Below, in pieces: positions 1 to 10,119 of a stretch of 64,000 nucleotides of DNA; position 1 is the first letter of the stretch, and each line of letters starts with the position of its first letter. The stretch spans positions 75,792,705 to 75,856,704 of the forward strand of contig CP136067.1 of assembly GCA_032622095.1 (NCBI GenBank). The letters run 5' to 3'. The translations under genes were made by a program, and so were the position numbers. This stretch comes from Siphonodentalium dalli (taxonomy: Eukaryota; Mollusca; Scaphopoda; Gadilida; Siphonodentaliidae). The notes under the pieces were generated by a model. The model was not told where the DNA came from. It did not search any database and saw only the letters and a list, made by a program, of their open reading frames with translations.

Positions 1-1
1 G

Positions 2-595
2 ACATCTAGTGGGAAGACATACTTTGTGAAAACCTTGCTACAAAAGTCTGCCTCAAAAATATCACCCGCACCTGACAGAATAATATGGTTTTATAAATAT
101 TGGCAGCCCCTATATGACGAAATAAAGTATACCGTCACCCCTCAGGTCAACTTTATACGAGGAATACCAGCAAACTTGGATTCTCTTATCAACCCCCGGT
201 ATAAAAATCTAGTTATACTCGATGACTTGATGCAAACTTCATCAAAAGACCAGAGAGTTAATGATTTGCATTCCGAAGGAAGTCACCATTTGAACTTATC
301 TTTGTTAAGTTTGAACCAGAATTTCTACTACAACAAAGATCCAACGCAACGACGAAATTGTCAATATTTGGTATTGTTCAATAACCCAATCGACAAGGGA
401 TTAATTTCAACATTATCAAGACAGATGTATCCTGAATGTCCTCAGCGTATGGTTCGAGAGTTTTCGGAAGCGACGAGTGAACCGTACGGTTACCTACTGG
501 TGGATTTAAAAGCCGCAACACCGGGCCGCAACATCGGACACATTACGTCTGCGACAGAATGTACTAAAAGAGGACACGAACCAACATATGGGTGA
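2..595 (+). CDS. DNA-packaging-type P-loop ATPase, 5'-truncated by window edge
   Basis: The frame is open from the first bases of the window, so the true start lies upstream. The first codons give a Walker A-like T-S-S-G-K-T followed by YFVKTLL, and nt 209-232 give a Walker B strand (LVILDDLM). Later come a polar 'sensor'-like stretch (LSLNQNFYY) and YLVLFNNP. This layout is typical of the FtsK/HerA-type packaging ATPases of Polinton/Maverick-like elements and related DNA viruses, which pump DNA into capsids. The stop at 593-595 overlaps the start of the next gene by 8 nt (ATGGGTGA), a compact virus-like arrangement. No stop or frameshift is seen in the visible part. The assignment is from motif layout, not a database hit. 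The exact virus or element family is inference. Confidence 0.6.
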   Translation, partial: TSSGKTYFVKTLLQKSASKISPAPDRIIWFYKYWQPLYDEIKYTVTPQVNFIRGIPANLDSLINPRYKNLVILDDLMQTSSKDQRVNDLHSEGSHHLNLSLLSLNQNFYYNKDPTQRRNCQYLVLFNNPIDKGLISTLSRQMYPECPQRMVREFSEATSEPYGYLLVDLKAATPGRNIGHITSATECTKRGHEPTYG

Positions 596-1397
596 ATGGA
601 ATGGCATGAAATATAATCTTCAAAAAGACAGAGAACACCCAGATGAACAGAATGGGATGAAAAAACATACAAAAGACACTGAGACCCAGGGTCAACAGAA
701 TGCGATGAAATACGATGACAGAGAACTCCCTGGTCAACAGAAGGGCATAGCATATAATTATATTGTGCCCCAGGGTCAACATAATGACTATACTAACGAC
801 ATAAGGCCACCTGGTGAGCTCGATGAAATTAATAAGAAGAACCGTCAAAACATAGACATTCGAGAAGACATGTCGTACCCTTGTAATGATTGCGGGCTTT
901 TGTTCGAAGATCATTATGATGTTCAGAGACACGTAAAAAACTGGTGTCAAGAAAATAAGTTAAAACGAAAATTAACTGAGGACACGGATGATAGTCAGAA
1001 TAAGAAAATTAAATTGAATGAAGATGAATACTTCAAAAGTTTGTGTGATGAGAGTAGAGATAAAACACATGAGGAATGGAGTGATATAGTGGACACGTAT
1101 AAGGAAAATGGCTCGAAAGAAACAGAAGCAAGAGTACAAGCTGACAAGGACCTTAAAAGTAAAGATATGAAGCAATTTATGACTGGTTATGCTATGACAA
1201 TATTTGCGTATCTGCAGCTGCGCAATGGGACTCTGCACAACAGAGTTATGGATAAAGTCGACAAATATTTGAATAATGGTTATGGAGAATGTGATGCAGT
1301 GAAAATGTCAATATTAAAGTACAAACCGATGCTAGAAAAATTAATGGACGAAACAAATGACACTTCTGACGAAAGTGATGTCAATTCGGACGATTAA
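588..1397 (+). CDS. C2HC zinc-finger protein of the virus-like element
   Basis: A 269-aa open frame whose ATG (588) sits inside the end of the ATPase gene. Residues about 1-85 are polar and contain a degenerate repeat (variants of PGQQNxMKY / PQGQHND). Around residues 96-117 there is one zinc-finger-like motif with spacing C-x2-C-x12-H-x4-C. It is followed by a basic KRK..KKIK stretch that could be a nuclear localisation signal, then an alpha-helical, charged region and an acidic C-terminal tail (DESDVNSDD). An AATAAA signal follows the stop directly at 1402-1407. The tight overlap with the packaging-type ATPase suggests both belong to one virus-derived element. Its function is unknown; nucleic-acid or capsid-cofactor binding is possible but is inference. 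Confidence 0.55.
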   Translation: MGEWNGMKYNLQKDREHPDEQNGMKKHTKDTETQGQQNAMKYDDRELPGQQKGIAYNYIVPQGQHNDYTNDIRPPGELDEINKKNRQNIDIREDMSYPCNDCGLLFEDHYDVQRHVKNWCQENKLKRKLTEDTDDSQNKKIKLNEDEYFKSLCDESRDKTHEEWSDIVDTYKENGSKETEARVQADKDLKSKDMKQFMTGYAMTIFAYLQLRNGTLHNRVMDKVDKYLNNGYGECDAVKMSILKYKPMLEKLMDETNDTSDESDVNSDD

Positions 1398-1401
1398 ATT
1401 T

Positions 1402-1407
1402 CAATAA
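1402..1407 (+). promoter_or_regulatory. Polyadenylation signal AATAAA
   Basis: AATAAA lies 5 nt after the TAA stop of the zinc-finger ORF and fits its 3' end. Such hexamers are frequent in this AT-rich sequence, so only the position supports it. Confidence 0.4.
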
Positions 1408-2026
1408 ACTTCATCAACATTATATTCTCGTTTTCGTTATATATCTATAAGCGGGGAGAGAGTGAGTGGATTATTGGGAATTGTAGAGTGAGAAACAATA
1501 CGTAATGATAAAAGGCGCATTAAGTGCCCGAAAATTTGAACTTTAAATATTGTTCTGTGTCATTTTAACTTTCAACCACTGCGCTTGTATTGTTAAAATT
1601 CATTCATAATGAGTGTCTTGTGTCCCTTTAGAGTGTCTTGTGTTCCTTTAATATTCAAACACCAATATTGCACCACGTCCCTTGTTTCGTGTCACTTTAA
1701 CTCATTGAGTGTATTGCCCCTTTTAATGATGTCATGTGCACACATGATACAATTCTAGTCATACCTGAGATTAAGTATAATGTAAACATAGGATTTGCTC
1801 ATCAGACGATAATCTGACAATATTTACGCATGGTAAATTTATATTCATGCGTAATGGTAAGGTAATGTTTTTTGTTATGGTCAGGATTTTGTTGCGGCCA
1901 TGTTCTAGCATAGATCGATAAATAAGTTAAATATTGTTATAAGTCATCGTTGTTTCACAGACAGTTCTATTGGTGGTCGAATTTGATAACTATTTTGTTG
2001 GAAAAACTAAGAGTGTTAGAGTAGCC
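1408..2026. other. Non-coding stretch downstream of the virus-like genes
   Basis: AT-rich sequence with no supported ORF. It contains two close copies of 'GAGTGTCTTGTGT(C/T)CCTTTA' at about 1610-1650. It could include the terminal part of the element carrying the ATPase, but no terminal inverted repeat can be matched because the other end is outside the window. Confidence 0.4.
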
Positions 2027-2810
2027 TCCCTGTTATTTAAATAAAGAGCGTTTGTTTCGCTTATGTGCGATTGTGACTGTAACTAGGTCTATCGAGTATA
2101 TAACATATAGCCTATCATATAAAAGATGAAAGAAACATATCAACAGCTTTGTTTAGTCTGATATTACGTATGTATACGTGTGTACGTCTAACATGTGACC
2201 TTTGGTGAAATAGTGCTACACGATGCTTAATAACTTCATCGTGATAGAGAGGTAATGAATAAACGCTCCTTGTTATTTACGTGAGAGTATAATGTCCAAT
2301 TATTGCAAATAAAACATTGCAGGCATCGGTGGATACCCGATTGGCACACTTACTGATCACGTTCTAAGAACAATAACTCTATAAACGTACGCTCTTCCAA
2401 TAATTCTTCCAATATTTCGCGATCAGGTTGAGGCGGGGTCCTCGCCCTCTTTTTAGCAACGATTTTTAAAATAACCGACTGACGATTCTCGTTCTAAGAA
2501 CAATAACTCTATAAACGTACGCTCTTCCAATAATTATCGATAATGTAAGTGTGTCATTTATGTTGAAAGATGAATAAAGAGTGTTGCTTTACTATGAGGT
2601 AATACGTTACTCCGCTCGTGTTCATCATTGTTTGTATTGACACACCAAGGTTATGAATAAGCATAAATAATTGAAAATTTGTTCCATAATCATGTGTAGA
2701 ATATGTCAGTTCATTCGTGTAGTAATTTCGTATGAATCAAACGCTCTTTATTATTTATGTAAGAGCAATGACGTCAAATTATTTCAGGTAAAACATTGTG
2801 GAGACAATTA
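2027..2810. repeat. AGAGCGTT-family repeat cluster
   Basis: AATAAAGAGCGTTTG occurs at about 2037-2052, and its inverted form AAACGCTCTTTATT at about 2738-2752. A related direct copy (AAACGCTCCTTGTTATTTA) is at about 2263. The segments near 2258-2325 and 2731-2802 match over about 70 nt, with the shared skeleton ACGCTC..TTATTTA.GT.AGAG and a common AAAACATTG. The same core recurs at 20.97-21.02 and 24.54-24.66 kb. This is probably a small non-autonomous DNA element or its remnants. Confidence 0.45.
2360..2535. repeat. 46-bp perfect direct duplication
   Basis: The 46-nt stretch beginning CGTTCTAAGAACAATAACTC at 2360-2405 is repeated without change at 2490-2535. The 84 nt between them are unrelated and GC-richer. 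Identity over 46 nt implies a recent local duplication. Confidence 0.8.
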
Positions 2811-3228
2811 TATGATGGAATAGACGGGACGGCGTCTGGTGGACTGGTCCGAGTCGCTGTAATATTGGCCATTGTCACCATCAGTATGAATGCATACATT
2901 CCTATCGAACTATGCATACATACGCTCAAATAATATTTACGTGTGATAAGATTATGTGACGTATTAGCATTAACGCGATAAACAGCTGAGATTATTTAGT
3001 CGATGTGTCCGCCATTTCTTCACAATAGTCGGCCGACGAATTTTTTTTTATATTTTCATAACATATTCTAACACACACTATCGACAACCTAAAAACAAAA
3101 CATCAACATCTGCACCCACATAATTGGTATATAAACTAGTTAAACTATTTGTAGACTGTCGATTAATAAATTAAACCAAAAAAATTGATACAAACAATAC
3201 CGAGTGTGATTATTTGTTTTGCTGTGTG

Positions 3229-3455
3229 AGACACGCGATAGGCGGCCGAGATTACAAAGCAACTTCACACGATGACTTGTTAGTCAACAATATACACACA
3301 TTACGCTCATACTGTTCTATGAATTGATTAAGCCATCTTAACCTGAGATTATTTGCAGACACGCAATAGGCGGCCGAAATTACAAAGTTCCCCAAAAAAA
3401 AAAACAATTCACACTTATACACGATGACTTGTTAGTCAACAATATACACACACCA
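3229..3455. repeat. Diverged tandem duplication of about 100 bp
   Basis: ACACGC(G/A)ATAGGCGGCCGA followed by a common ACACGATGACTTGTTAGTC block appears at 3229-3301 and again at 3359-3452. The second copy has an extra A-rich insert. Confidence 0.7.
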
Positions 3456-3580
3456 ACAGGACGCTCTGACGCCCTGCTCTATCGAAAATATACTTACGCC
3501 CATTTTTATCAACGATTCTCAAATATATAGTACTATAGTACTAACATACTCAAAATACACTTACGATCAATTTTACGATT

Positions 3581-3873
3581 GCCGTCAACGAATCTGCCGT
3601 CAACGAATCTGCCGTCAACGAATCTGGGGTTAACGAATCTGGGGTTAACGAATCTGAGGTTAACGAATCTTGGGTTAACGAATCTGAGGTTAACGAATCT
3701 GGGGTCAACGAATCTGAGGTTAACGAATCTGGGGTCAACGAATCTGAGGTCAACGAATCTGAGGTTAACGAATCTGAGGTTAACGAATATGGGGTCAACG
3801 AATCTGAGGTCAACGAATCTGAGGTTAACGAATCTGAGGTTAACGAATCTGGGGTCAACGAATCTGAGGTTAA
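3581..3873. repeat. 15-bp minisatellite (about 19.5 copies)
   Basis: Unit (G/A)(A/G)GGT(T/C)AACGAATCT, repeated without indels. The first three units carry GCCGTCAACGAATCT; later ones alternate GAG/GGG and GTT/GTC. Because 15 is a multiple of 3 and no unit contains a stop in several frames, long repetitive ORFs run through it on both strands (NLGLT-type and SLTSD-type repeats). There is no start context, domain or flanking coding signal, so these are treated as by-products of the repeat. Confidence 0.9.
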
Positions 3874-3894
3874 GGAGCCCCATGTACTACTGTC

Positions 3895-4180
3895 AGAGCA
3901 CGTGAATAGTTCTTTACCAGAATAATCTTTGACTCGATTGATTCTGGTAAAGAACTATTCTTGTGCTCTAACCCTTACTTTTAGAGCACAATCCTATGTT
4001 ACAATCGTGTGACGGATTGTGCGTCGTGATCAACACATGCTCAACGGCGCATGTCCAATTAATCGTATTATGTGGGGTCAATTGTGCTCTAAGTCGGTCA
4101 GAGCACGTGAATAGTTCTTTACCGGAATAAATCTCGTCTTCGACTCGATTGATTCTCGAAAAGAACCATTCTTGTGCTCT
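3895..4180. repeat. Three consecutive AGAGCAC...GTGCTCT inverted-repeat cassettes
   Basis: Three back-to-back units share the ends AGAGCAC and GTGCTCT. Unit 1 (3895-3969) is almost fully self-complementary, with GAATAGTTCTTTACCAGAAT facing its inverse. Unit 2 (3983-4090) has only a 10-bp terminal inverted repeat (AGAGCACAAT/ATTGTGCTCT). Unit 3 (4100-4180) is a diverged copy of unit 1. The units are separated by 13 and 9 nt. They look like a foldback or MITE-type element, possibly one element whose ends are themselves hairpins. Confidence 0.7.
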
Positions 4181-4870
4181 AATCCTAGTGTTACACCGAA
4201 GCCAGAAATCGGTATTCTCGCCTCATGTTCTAGAATAGGTTTTTCAAAAAATCCCAGACCGGAAGGGGGGGGGGGGGGTACAAGGTCTCAGACTATTACC
4301 TCTAACATACAGAAATATCGATTATTCTAAATTTTGTCAATTTCCAACAACATTGGAATCTTAATTCTACACGTTACAACAATATAAAACTTATCCTATA
4401 TTGTTTGTATGGAAATATACGCCTCAACGAATTACCTCTGCTGTGACCAAAACATGTACGTTACCACATATTACGATATGTGAAGAGAACTGACGCAGGC
4501 TTGGGTGACAATCAGAAGGCAAACCTTGATCTCAAACCTGGCTTTTTTTAAAAGAGGAGAATATGGACCAATTCAGACCAATAATCCCGGATTATACTCG
4601 GTTCGAAACTAGGTAACATTTCGCGATCAACGTGGTCTGGGCCTGGTCCAGACTATAGTTTACGTGAAACCTGAATTCGGCCGAAGCTGTCAGTTAGCTT
4701 CTAATAAAATCATGCGTTTCTTCTATGTGTATATACATGTCACCTAATTAGCTGCCAATCCGACTTAGTCGCATCTTCTTTTTTTTCAAGTTAAAGTGTA
4801 TCTATTGATGAGGGCAAGCATTTCTAACAGACCTCCTGAATCAAATTTCGAAGACGTTGTGGAGCACACC
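4181..4870. other. No gene seen; contains a G13 tract
   Basis: Non-coding. A run of about 13 G lies at 4266-4278. No supported reading frame or recognisable element was found otherwise. Confidence 0.5.
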
Positions 4871-4878
4871 AAACTTGT

Positions 4879-5206
4879 CATTTGTACGGGGACGTGGCGA
4901 CAGGGGTTGGTTTGGGTGTCCCCAGACCTTTTGTACATTTCCAAGTTGGAAATTTCATGCCTGACACAACATTAGTTGGACATTAATTTTACACCATATA
5001 TAGGTTGGAATTGTTCTCATTGTTTGATTTGCCAACCAGTAATAGTTGGTAATTTTCCAATCTTAGGGTGTGTCAGGTTGGATATTTCCAATGGGGTGCA
5101 AATGTAATTCTGCGAACCTGTGAATTTGACGTTTGGTTCAAGGAGGAGCAGTTGGTCGGAAATTTGAAGGTGCACCCCAAATGGGAACCCTCTAGCCACG
5201 TCCCTG
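4879..5206 (-). mobile_element. hAT-like non-autonomous element, short copy
   Basis: Read on the minus strand it begins CAGGGACGTGGCTAGAGGG and ends near CGCCACGTCCCCG. It shares the TTTCCAACTAATG.TGTGTCAGG segment with the element at 56340-57051, in opposite orientation. Flanking GAACTTGT (5207-5214) and AAACTTGT (4871-4878) may be a 7/8 target-site duplication. CAGGG-type ends and 8-bp duplications are typical of hAT transposons. No transposase is present. The left end is less clear than the right. Confidence 0.45.
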
Positions 5207-5688
5207 GAACTTGTACGTGTGGGCATTTATTCAAATAAATTGACATTTCCACTATATAGTCTGCAATCCTAGAATAAGCTTTACATTTGTGTTTGTGTGA
5301 TTGGGAGATGCAGCTCATGTGCGATCACAAGACCACAAACATTAGCTACATGGGCAAAGCTTTATTTTCCAACTATTGCACAGCATGTTGGTCAAAAGGG
5401 GCCGGTTTCGGCACTACAGAGAATATTATGCAAAACGACTGCAATTAACGAAACCAAAACATTTAAATATGAAATTGTTTTAAGACTAAATAGTATATAC
5501 GTGTATCTGACAATCCATAGATATCATTTTATTTGACATAACTCCACCAAAAAATTGAAAGTTAAACTTACATTAATTTATTATATCCATATTAGTTTCC
5601 ATGTATATGTACAGACGTTCAGTACTACGACATAACCAAATGGTCGTAATCAGGGGCCCACATAACAACACCTTAGAAACCCCCCATT

Positions 5689-6834
5689 ATGTCTGCAAAT
5701 AACATAACTTTGAGTGAGGTAAGGGACACGCGTACGCATGACTTCGCGGATAAATGGTCTCAAATAGAAGGAGACGAATTTTATCCCGACAGCATCCAAC
5801 TCTGGAATCAAAATACATGCCAATATCTCTCGCCCACAGAGGGTAAAGATTTTCTCTCATATAACATAAAATTCTCTCTTTTTGGCATAAACTGCAGAAG
5901 CCTTAACGCAAATTATGAAGACCTGAAAAACCTACTCTGTGATTTGAATTCAGAAGAATTGATGTTTGCTGTTAACGCCCTAACAGAAATATTCAATGTG
6001 CATAGATCCTCAGACTTCTCACTTCCAGGATATCACCCTTTAGAATTTAATACTCGACCCGATGGCGACGATGGCAGAGGCGGTGTTGGTATCTACATCA
6101 AGGAAAATATACAATACAAACTAAGACCCGACTTGACAATATTTGTACCCCACGTAATAGAAACAATATTTGTAGAAATACACCGAGGAGCGAACGATAC
6201 TTACATAATAGGATGTATTTATAGACCAAATACAACACCGAAGGCCGACTTGGACAAATTTATGTTGAAATTCGATAATATCTTAGAGAAATTGAAAAAA
6301 GCCAAGTCTTATATAATAGGAGACCTCAACATTAACCTTCTCAATTTCGATACGCATGCAAAAACTAACGATTTCATAAACAATGTTTTTACAAGAGGAT
6401 TCATGCCCATGATTACGAAACCTACAAGATTAACCGAACACTCTGCCACCATAATTGATCATATCTATACCAACAAAATACAAGATAGTCACCAAACAGG
6501 GATAATTACCTGCGATATTTCCGATCATTTCGGTATATTCATCTCTGAAGCAAACAAGCAGAAACCATTAAACACCTCCCATAAAAAAACTACATATAGG
6601 AACTATAATATTAATAATGTCCATATATTCAAAAACTTGTTAAAATCGTGTAAATTTGACTCAGTTCTGAGCTGCAACTCATCTGAAAAGGCATATGAAT
6701 TTTTTTTAGACATATACATGACCGCGCACGACCTAGCTTTTCCGCTCGTAACACGGAAAGTACCCAAGAAATATATCAAACGCGCACCATGGATGACATC
6801 TGGACTAATCAAATCATCAATCACCAAACAATAA
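5689..6834 (+). pseudogene. LINE endonuclease domain (APE type)
   Basis: 381 codons starting at ATG 5689. A leader of about 60 residues precedes the endonuclease. The expected APE-type landmarks are visible: INCRSL near residue 70, ALTEIF (metal-binding Glu region), GRGGVGIYI, GCIYRPN, GDLNIN (catalytic Asp/Asn), ATIIDHIYTN and ISDHFG (catalytic Asp-His). The domain itself is open. The TAA at 6832-6834 cuts it from the RT, with the frame continuing directly after the stop. It would nick target DNA to prime reverse transcription. The copy is probably dead because of the downstream lesions. Confidence 0.85.
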
Positions 6835-8277
6835 CTCTACTGTAATAAACTGAATTCGCCTTCGGACACAAATAAAATTGCCTACATAAATTATCGTCAA
6901 TTATATAATAAACTAATTAGGAAAAGTAAAAATAGTTATTATTCTGACTGTCTAGAACAAAATAAAAATGATATAAAAAACACATGGAAAATTCTTTAAA
7001 ATGCCATCAATAAAAATCAAAAATCGTGTAACTATCCTAAGATATTTAATGATAACAATATAGAGCTATCTGACCCAAACATAATAGCCAAAACATTTAA
7101 TGACTACTTTTCAAAAATCGGTGAAAACACTAGCAGTTCTATTCATTCTGAAACCGCAGACGCAGACTTTACTGACTACCTTCGAAATAGACAAGCAAAC
7201 GAATTAGAAATCGAACCCACATCCATTCAGGAAATAATATTAACATGTTATTCTATGAAAGGAAAAAAGAGCAAAGATTACATCGGCATATCGACTGAAC
7301 TCATGAAAGAGACTATCTTCATAATAGCCCCAGCACTTAAGTATATATTTAATCTTTCGTTTGAACAGGGAATAGTCCCAATGAACATGAAAATCTCTAA
7401 AGTAGTTCCCATTCCCAAAATAAACAACGCCAAGGAAATAACACACTATCGTCCATTCAGTATCCTTCCATCGTTCTCTAAACTGCTTGAAAAATTAATG
7501 AAAAAACGACTTGTAGATTTGCTTAAAGACAATGAAATATTAAATAAACACCAATATGGATTTAGACCAAACCACTCAACGTTTCATCCTATTATGCATC
7601 TTCTAGATCATTTCGTTAATAATAATGATAAACCGACACGGGATTCCACCCTGGCCCTATTTCTTCGCTTATCTAAAGCGTTCGATACAATAGACCACAA
7701 TGTACTGCTATCAAAACTTCACCACTATGGTGTTAGGGTTGTAGCAAAGTCGTGGTTCCATAGTTATTTATATGACAGGAGACAATATGTTGAATATTGC
7801 GGGAGTGCTTCAAACCTTATGAATACTTCCTGTGGAGTCCAACAAGGCTCCATTCTTGGGCCAATAATATTTTTAATATACGTGAATGATATGGCAAATT
7901 CTACAACAATGGACTTGTTATCGTATGCCGACGACACCACTCTCTTTACAAGCGGTAAAAATTGGGAATTAGTACAAAGTTATGTCAACAACGAATTAGC
8001 CAATGTATTCGATTGGTGCTGCTGTAATAAACTTGCAATTAATATTAATAAAAGCAACTATATGCTCATACACTCACCGAATAATGACAAAAAATGGAAT
8101 ACTTTGAAAATAAAGTTAAATCACAATGAATTGAATCGAATAGGGAATCTTGGGCACGAATCCTCAACAAACATTTTAGGTATCCATATTGATGAGAACT
8201 TGACGTTCAAAAAGCACGTATCCATAATCTGCTCTAAAATATCATATCACATGCAATATATTGTATCAATAAGGTGA
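6835..8277 (+). pseudogene. LINE reverse transcriptase domain
   Basis: Continues in the endonuclease frame through a second stop (6997-6999) into an open stretch from 7255. RT motifs in order: KVVPIPK, HYRPFSILP, HQYGFRPNHST, motif A reading LFLRLSKAFDTID, GVQQGSILGP and the active-site YADDT. In motif A the residue normally Asp (FLDLSKAFD in relatives) is Arg (codon CGC), so one catalytic metal ligand is lost. The frame ends at TGA 8275-8277, but the coding sense continues in another frame from 8274, so this is a frameshift rather than the real end. Confidence 0.85.
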
Positions 8278-9005
8278 AACATTTTTTCCCGAGTAAAGCG
8301 TTGAAAACTTTGTACTATGCATTGATTCAAAGCCAATTAGTTTACGGTATCCAAATATGGGGACATGTTCCAGAAGTCAAGAAAAACTTTCTATTACAAA
8401 AACGAGCAATGCGTATAATATGCAATACGAAGTATAGGAGTCACACAGACCCGCTCTTTAAAAAAGAAAATATCTTGAAAATATATGACTTACACACCAT
8501 CAATTCTACAATGTTCGTGCATGACTGGTATTATGACCGTCTGCCGGCTTCTTTTAAAATGATGTACAACAAACGAGCAAAATCAACTCCAAGACACCCT
8601 AATCCCCTGCTACTAGAAAAACCTAGAACCAAACTTTCTGGAAGATTACCACATCACGCCTTCCCCACAATATGGAACAACCTTGAAGCTGAATACACAT
8701 GCATACAAAGCAGGCATATATTGAAGAAACGCTTACAGACAAACATACTTGGTAATTATCTAAAAATGTACGCTGTAAAAACACAGGATGTCCCGACTGT
8801 ACCGATACATAATACGAATACTTATATTAAAATAAACACCATGTATACACATAGTTCTATTCGGCAGCACAATCATAGTTCTACTCTACCATTTTTATTT
8901 CCACCACCGCGTCCTCGATCATATCAAAGGCTACAATACCAATACCACGATGACTACAACGCAAGTCATAATATCGACACATTAAAGGTGAACAAGCATA
9001 TTTGA
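8274..9005 (+). pseudogene. LINE C-terminal (post-RT) domain
   Basis: Shifted by one frame relative to the RT. Reads HFFPSKALKTLYYALIQSQL, then a YGIQIWG block, LLQKRAMRIICN and FPTIWNNL, the usual post-RT region of jockey/CR1-type LINEs. The last 60-70 codons (Ser/His/Pro-rich) have no family signature and may be a run-on past the original stop. Confidence 0.75.
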
Positions 9006-9195
9006 AGTAATGGCCACTCATGCCGAGTCTGCGCATCCAATCTATGATGGTATACACACACATAATCATCACATTTAGTTAACATTCTCCCTTAAACCTC
9101 ACTCAACAAAAAGCCCTTCCGGCGAATCATATGAATTCATATTTATTTGTATTGTTACTATAAAAGATGCATAATCTCTCCCCAGAATCCTATGA

Positions 9196-10117
9196 ATCTA
9201 TGTGTATGAAATAAATGTTCACAGGCTCGGAAATAGGCGTAATACACACCACAGCAAGAGGCATATCATAGCTAGGTTCGCCAAATATAACCAGAAGGAG
9301 CAAATCAAACGAGCCGTTAGGGGACTCGATCAACCAAATGGCTATCGTGTATACGAGCAATTTCCCAAATAGGTTCAGGAATACCGCAAACAGGTGCTCC
9401 TGCTCATAGCTAAGGACACCAGGCGGCGATGTGAAAACGCGCGCGTGACTGGAGACCGGCTTTTTGTGAATAACGCGTTGGTATATGCAGACGAACAACA
9501 AACATACCGCTGGTACCCGGACAGACAGACACATAACATTCAAAAGTTACCAGTTAACATGTTCAGCTTCACCCGTCCTCCTCCGGTGGGAGGTCCCTTG
9601 CTGACCGGGCCAGTTGGCACACCACAGGGCTTTGCGACAGGACCGACCTATAATGCCGGGTCGCTACCTATGAACACAGTGTGTGGTGGTCCGATTGGAT
9701 TGGTCAGTGGTGGAGGCACCACCGGAGGCGGAACTGTGTATCAACACCATGGAAACTTCCCAAATGTGTCTTTATCAGTTTCAGAACCTGGGTTCCAGTT
9801 GGGGACTGCGCCACCCGGTTCACTTGGTATGCCTGTCGTGGGTGGGTCTGTTCCATCTGTGGCGAGGGGCATCGCGGTCGGCGGTCCGATGCCTGCAAAG
9901 GTTGTATCGACTGCCCCCCGCGATGTCTGTTGTGACTGGCGATGGACCGGCTCCTGTGCCCGCCACAGCTATGGCAGGCTCCCGCGTGGTTGGCGTTGTC
10001 ACCACTGGTGCATCAGATTTTGTTCCAAACACCATCAACTATGTTGATGGAATCCCATGTAAGACCGGAGGTTCGTCCAACCGCCCACCCCAAACAACAC
10101 CTGTATCCCATAGCTAG
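9196..10117 (+). pseudogene. LINE ORF1 C-terminal part with Gly/Pro-rich extension
   Basis: Reading from 9196 gives NVHRLGNRR, RHIIARFAKY, then RGLDQPNGYRVYEQFPK, an in-frame TAG (9370-9372) and QEYRKQVLLLIAKDTRR...GDRLFVNN. This is the typical order of a LINE ORF1 C-terminal nucleic-acid-binding domain. It is followed by about 130 residues rich in Gly, Pro and Val (RPPPVGGPLLTGP onward) with no known fold. Near 9925 the sense moves to another frame, which ends at TAG 10115-10117. ORF1 proteins coat the retrotransposon RNA. The long Gly/Pro-rich tail is unusual and may be disordered. Confidence 0.65.
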
Positions 10118-10119
10118 GA

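Larger units (their letters stand above)
5689..9005 (+). mobile_element. Non-LTR retrotransposon (jockey/CR1 type), inactive copy
   Basis: A single long coding region reads apurinic endonuclease, reverse transcriptase and C-terminal domain in order. It is broken by in-frame TAA at 6832-6834 and 6997-6999 and a frameshift near 8274. The endonuclease and RT parts are in the same frame, which shows they were once one polyprotein. The 3' untranslated part after 9005 is short and has no clear tail. No ORF1 was found upstream. Domain order and motifs match the jockey/CR1 group; the exact clade cannot be set without a phylogeny. Confidence 0.85.

Noticed and set aside
3533-3905. Three long repetitive ORFs on both strands
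   Set aside because: All run through the 15-bp satellite, whose length is a multiple of three; no start context, domain or flanking coding sequence.
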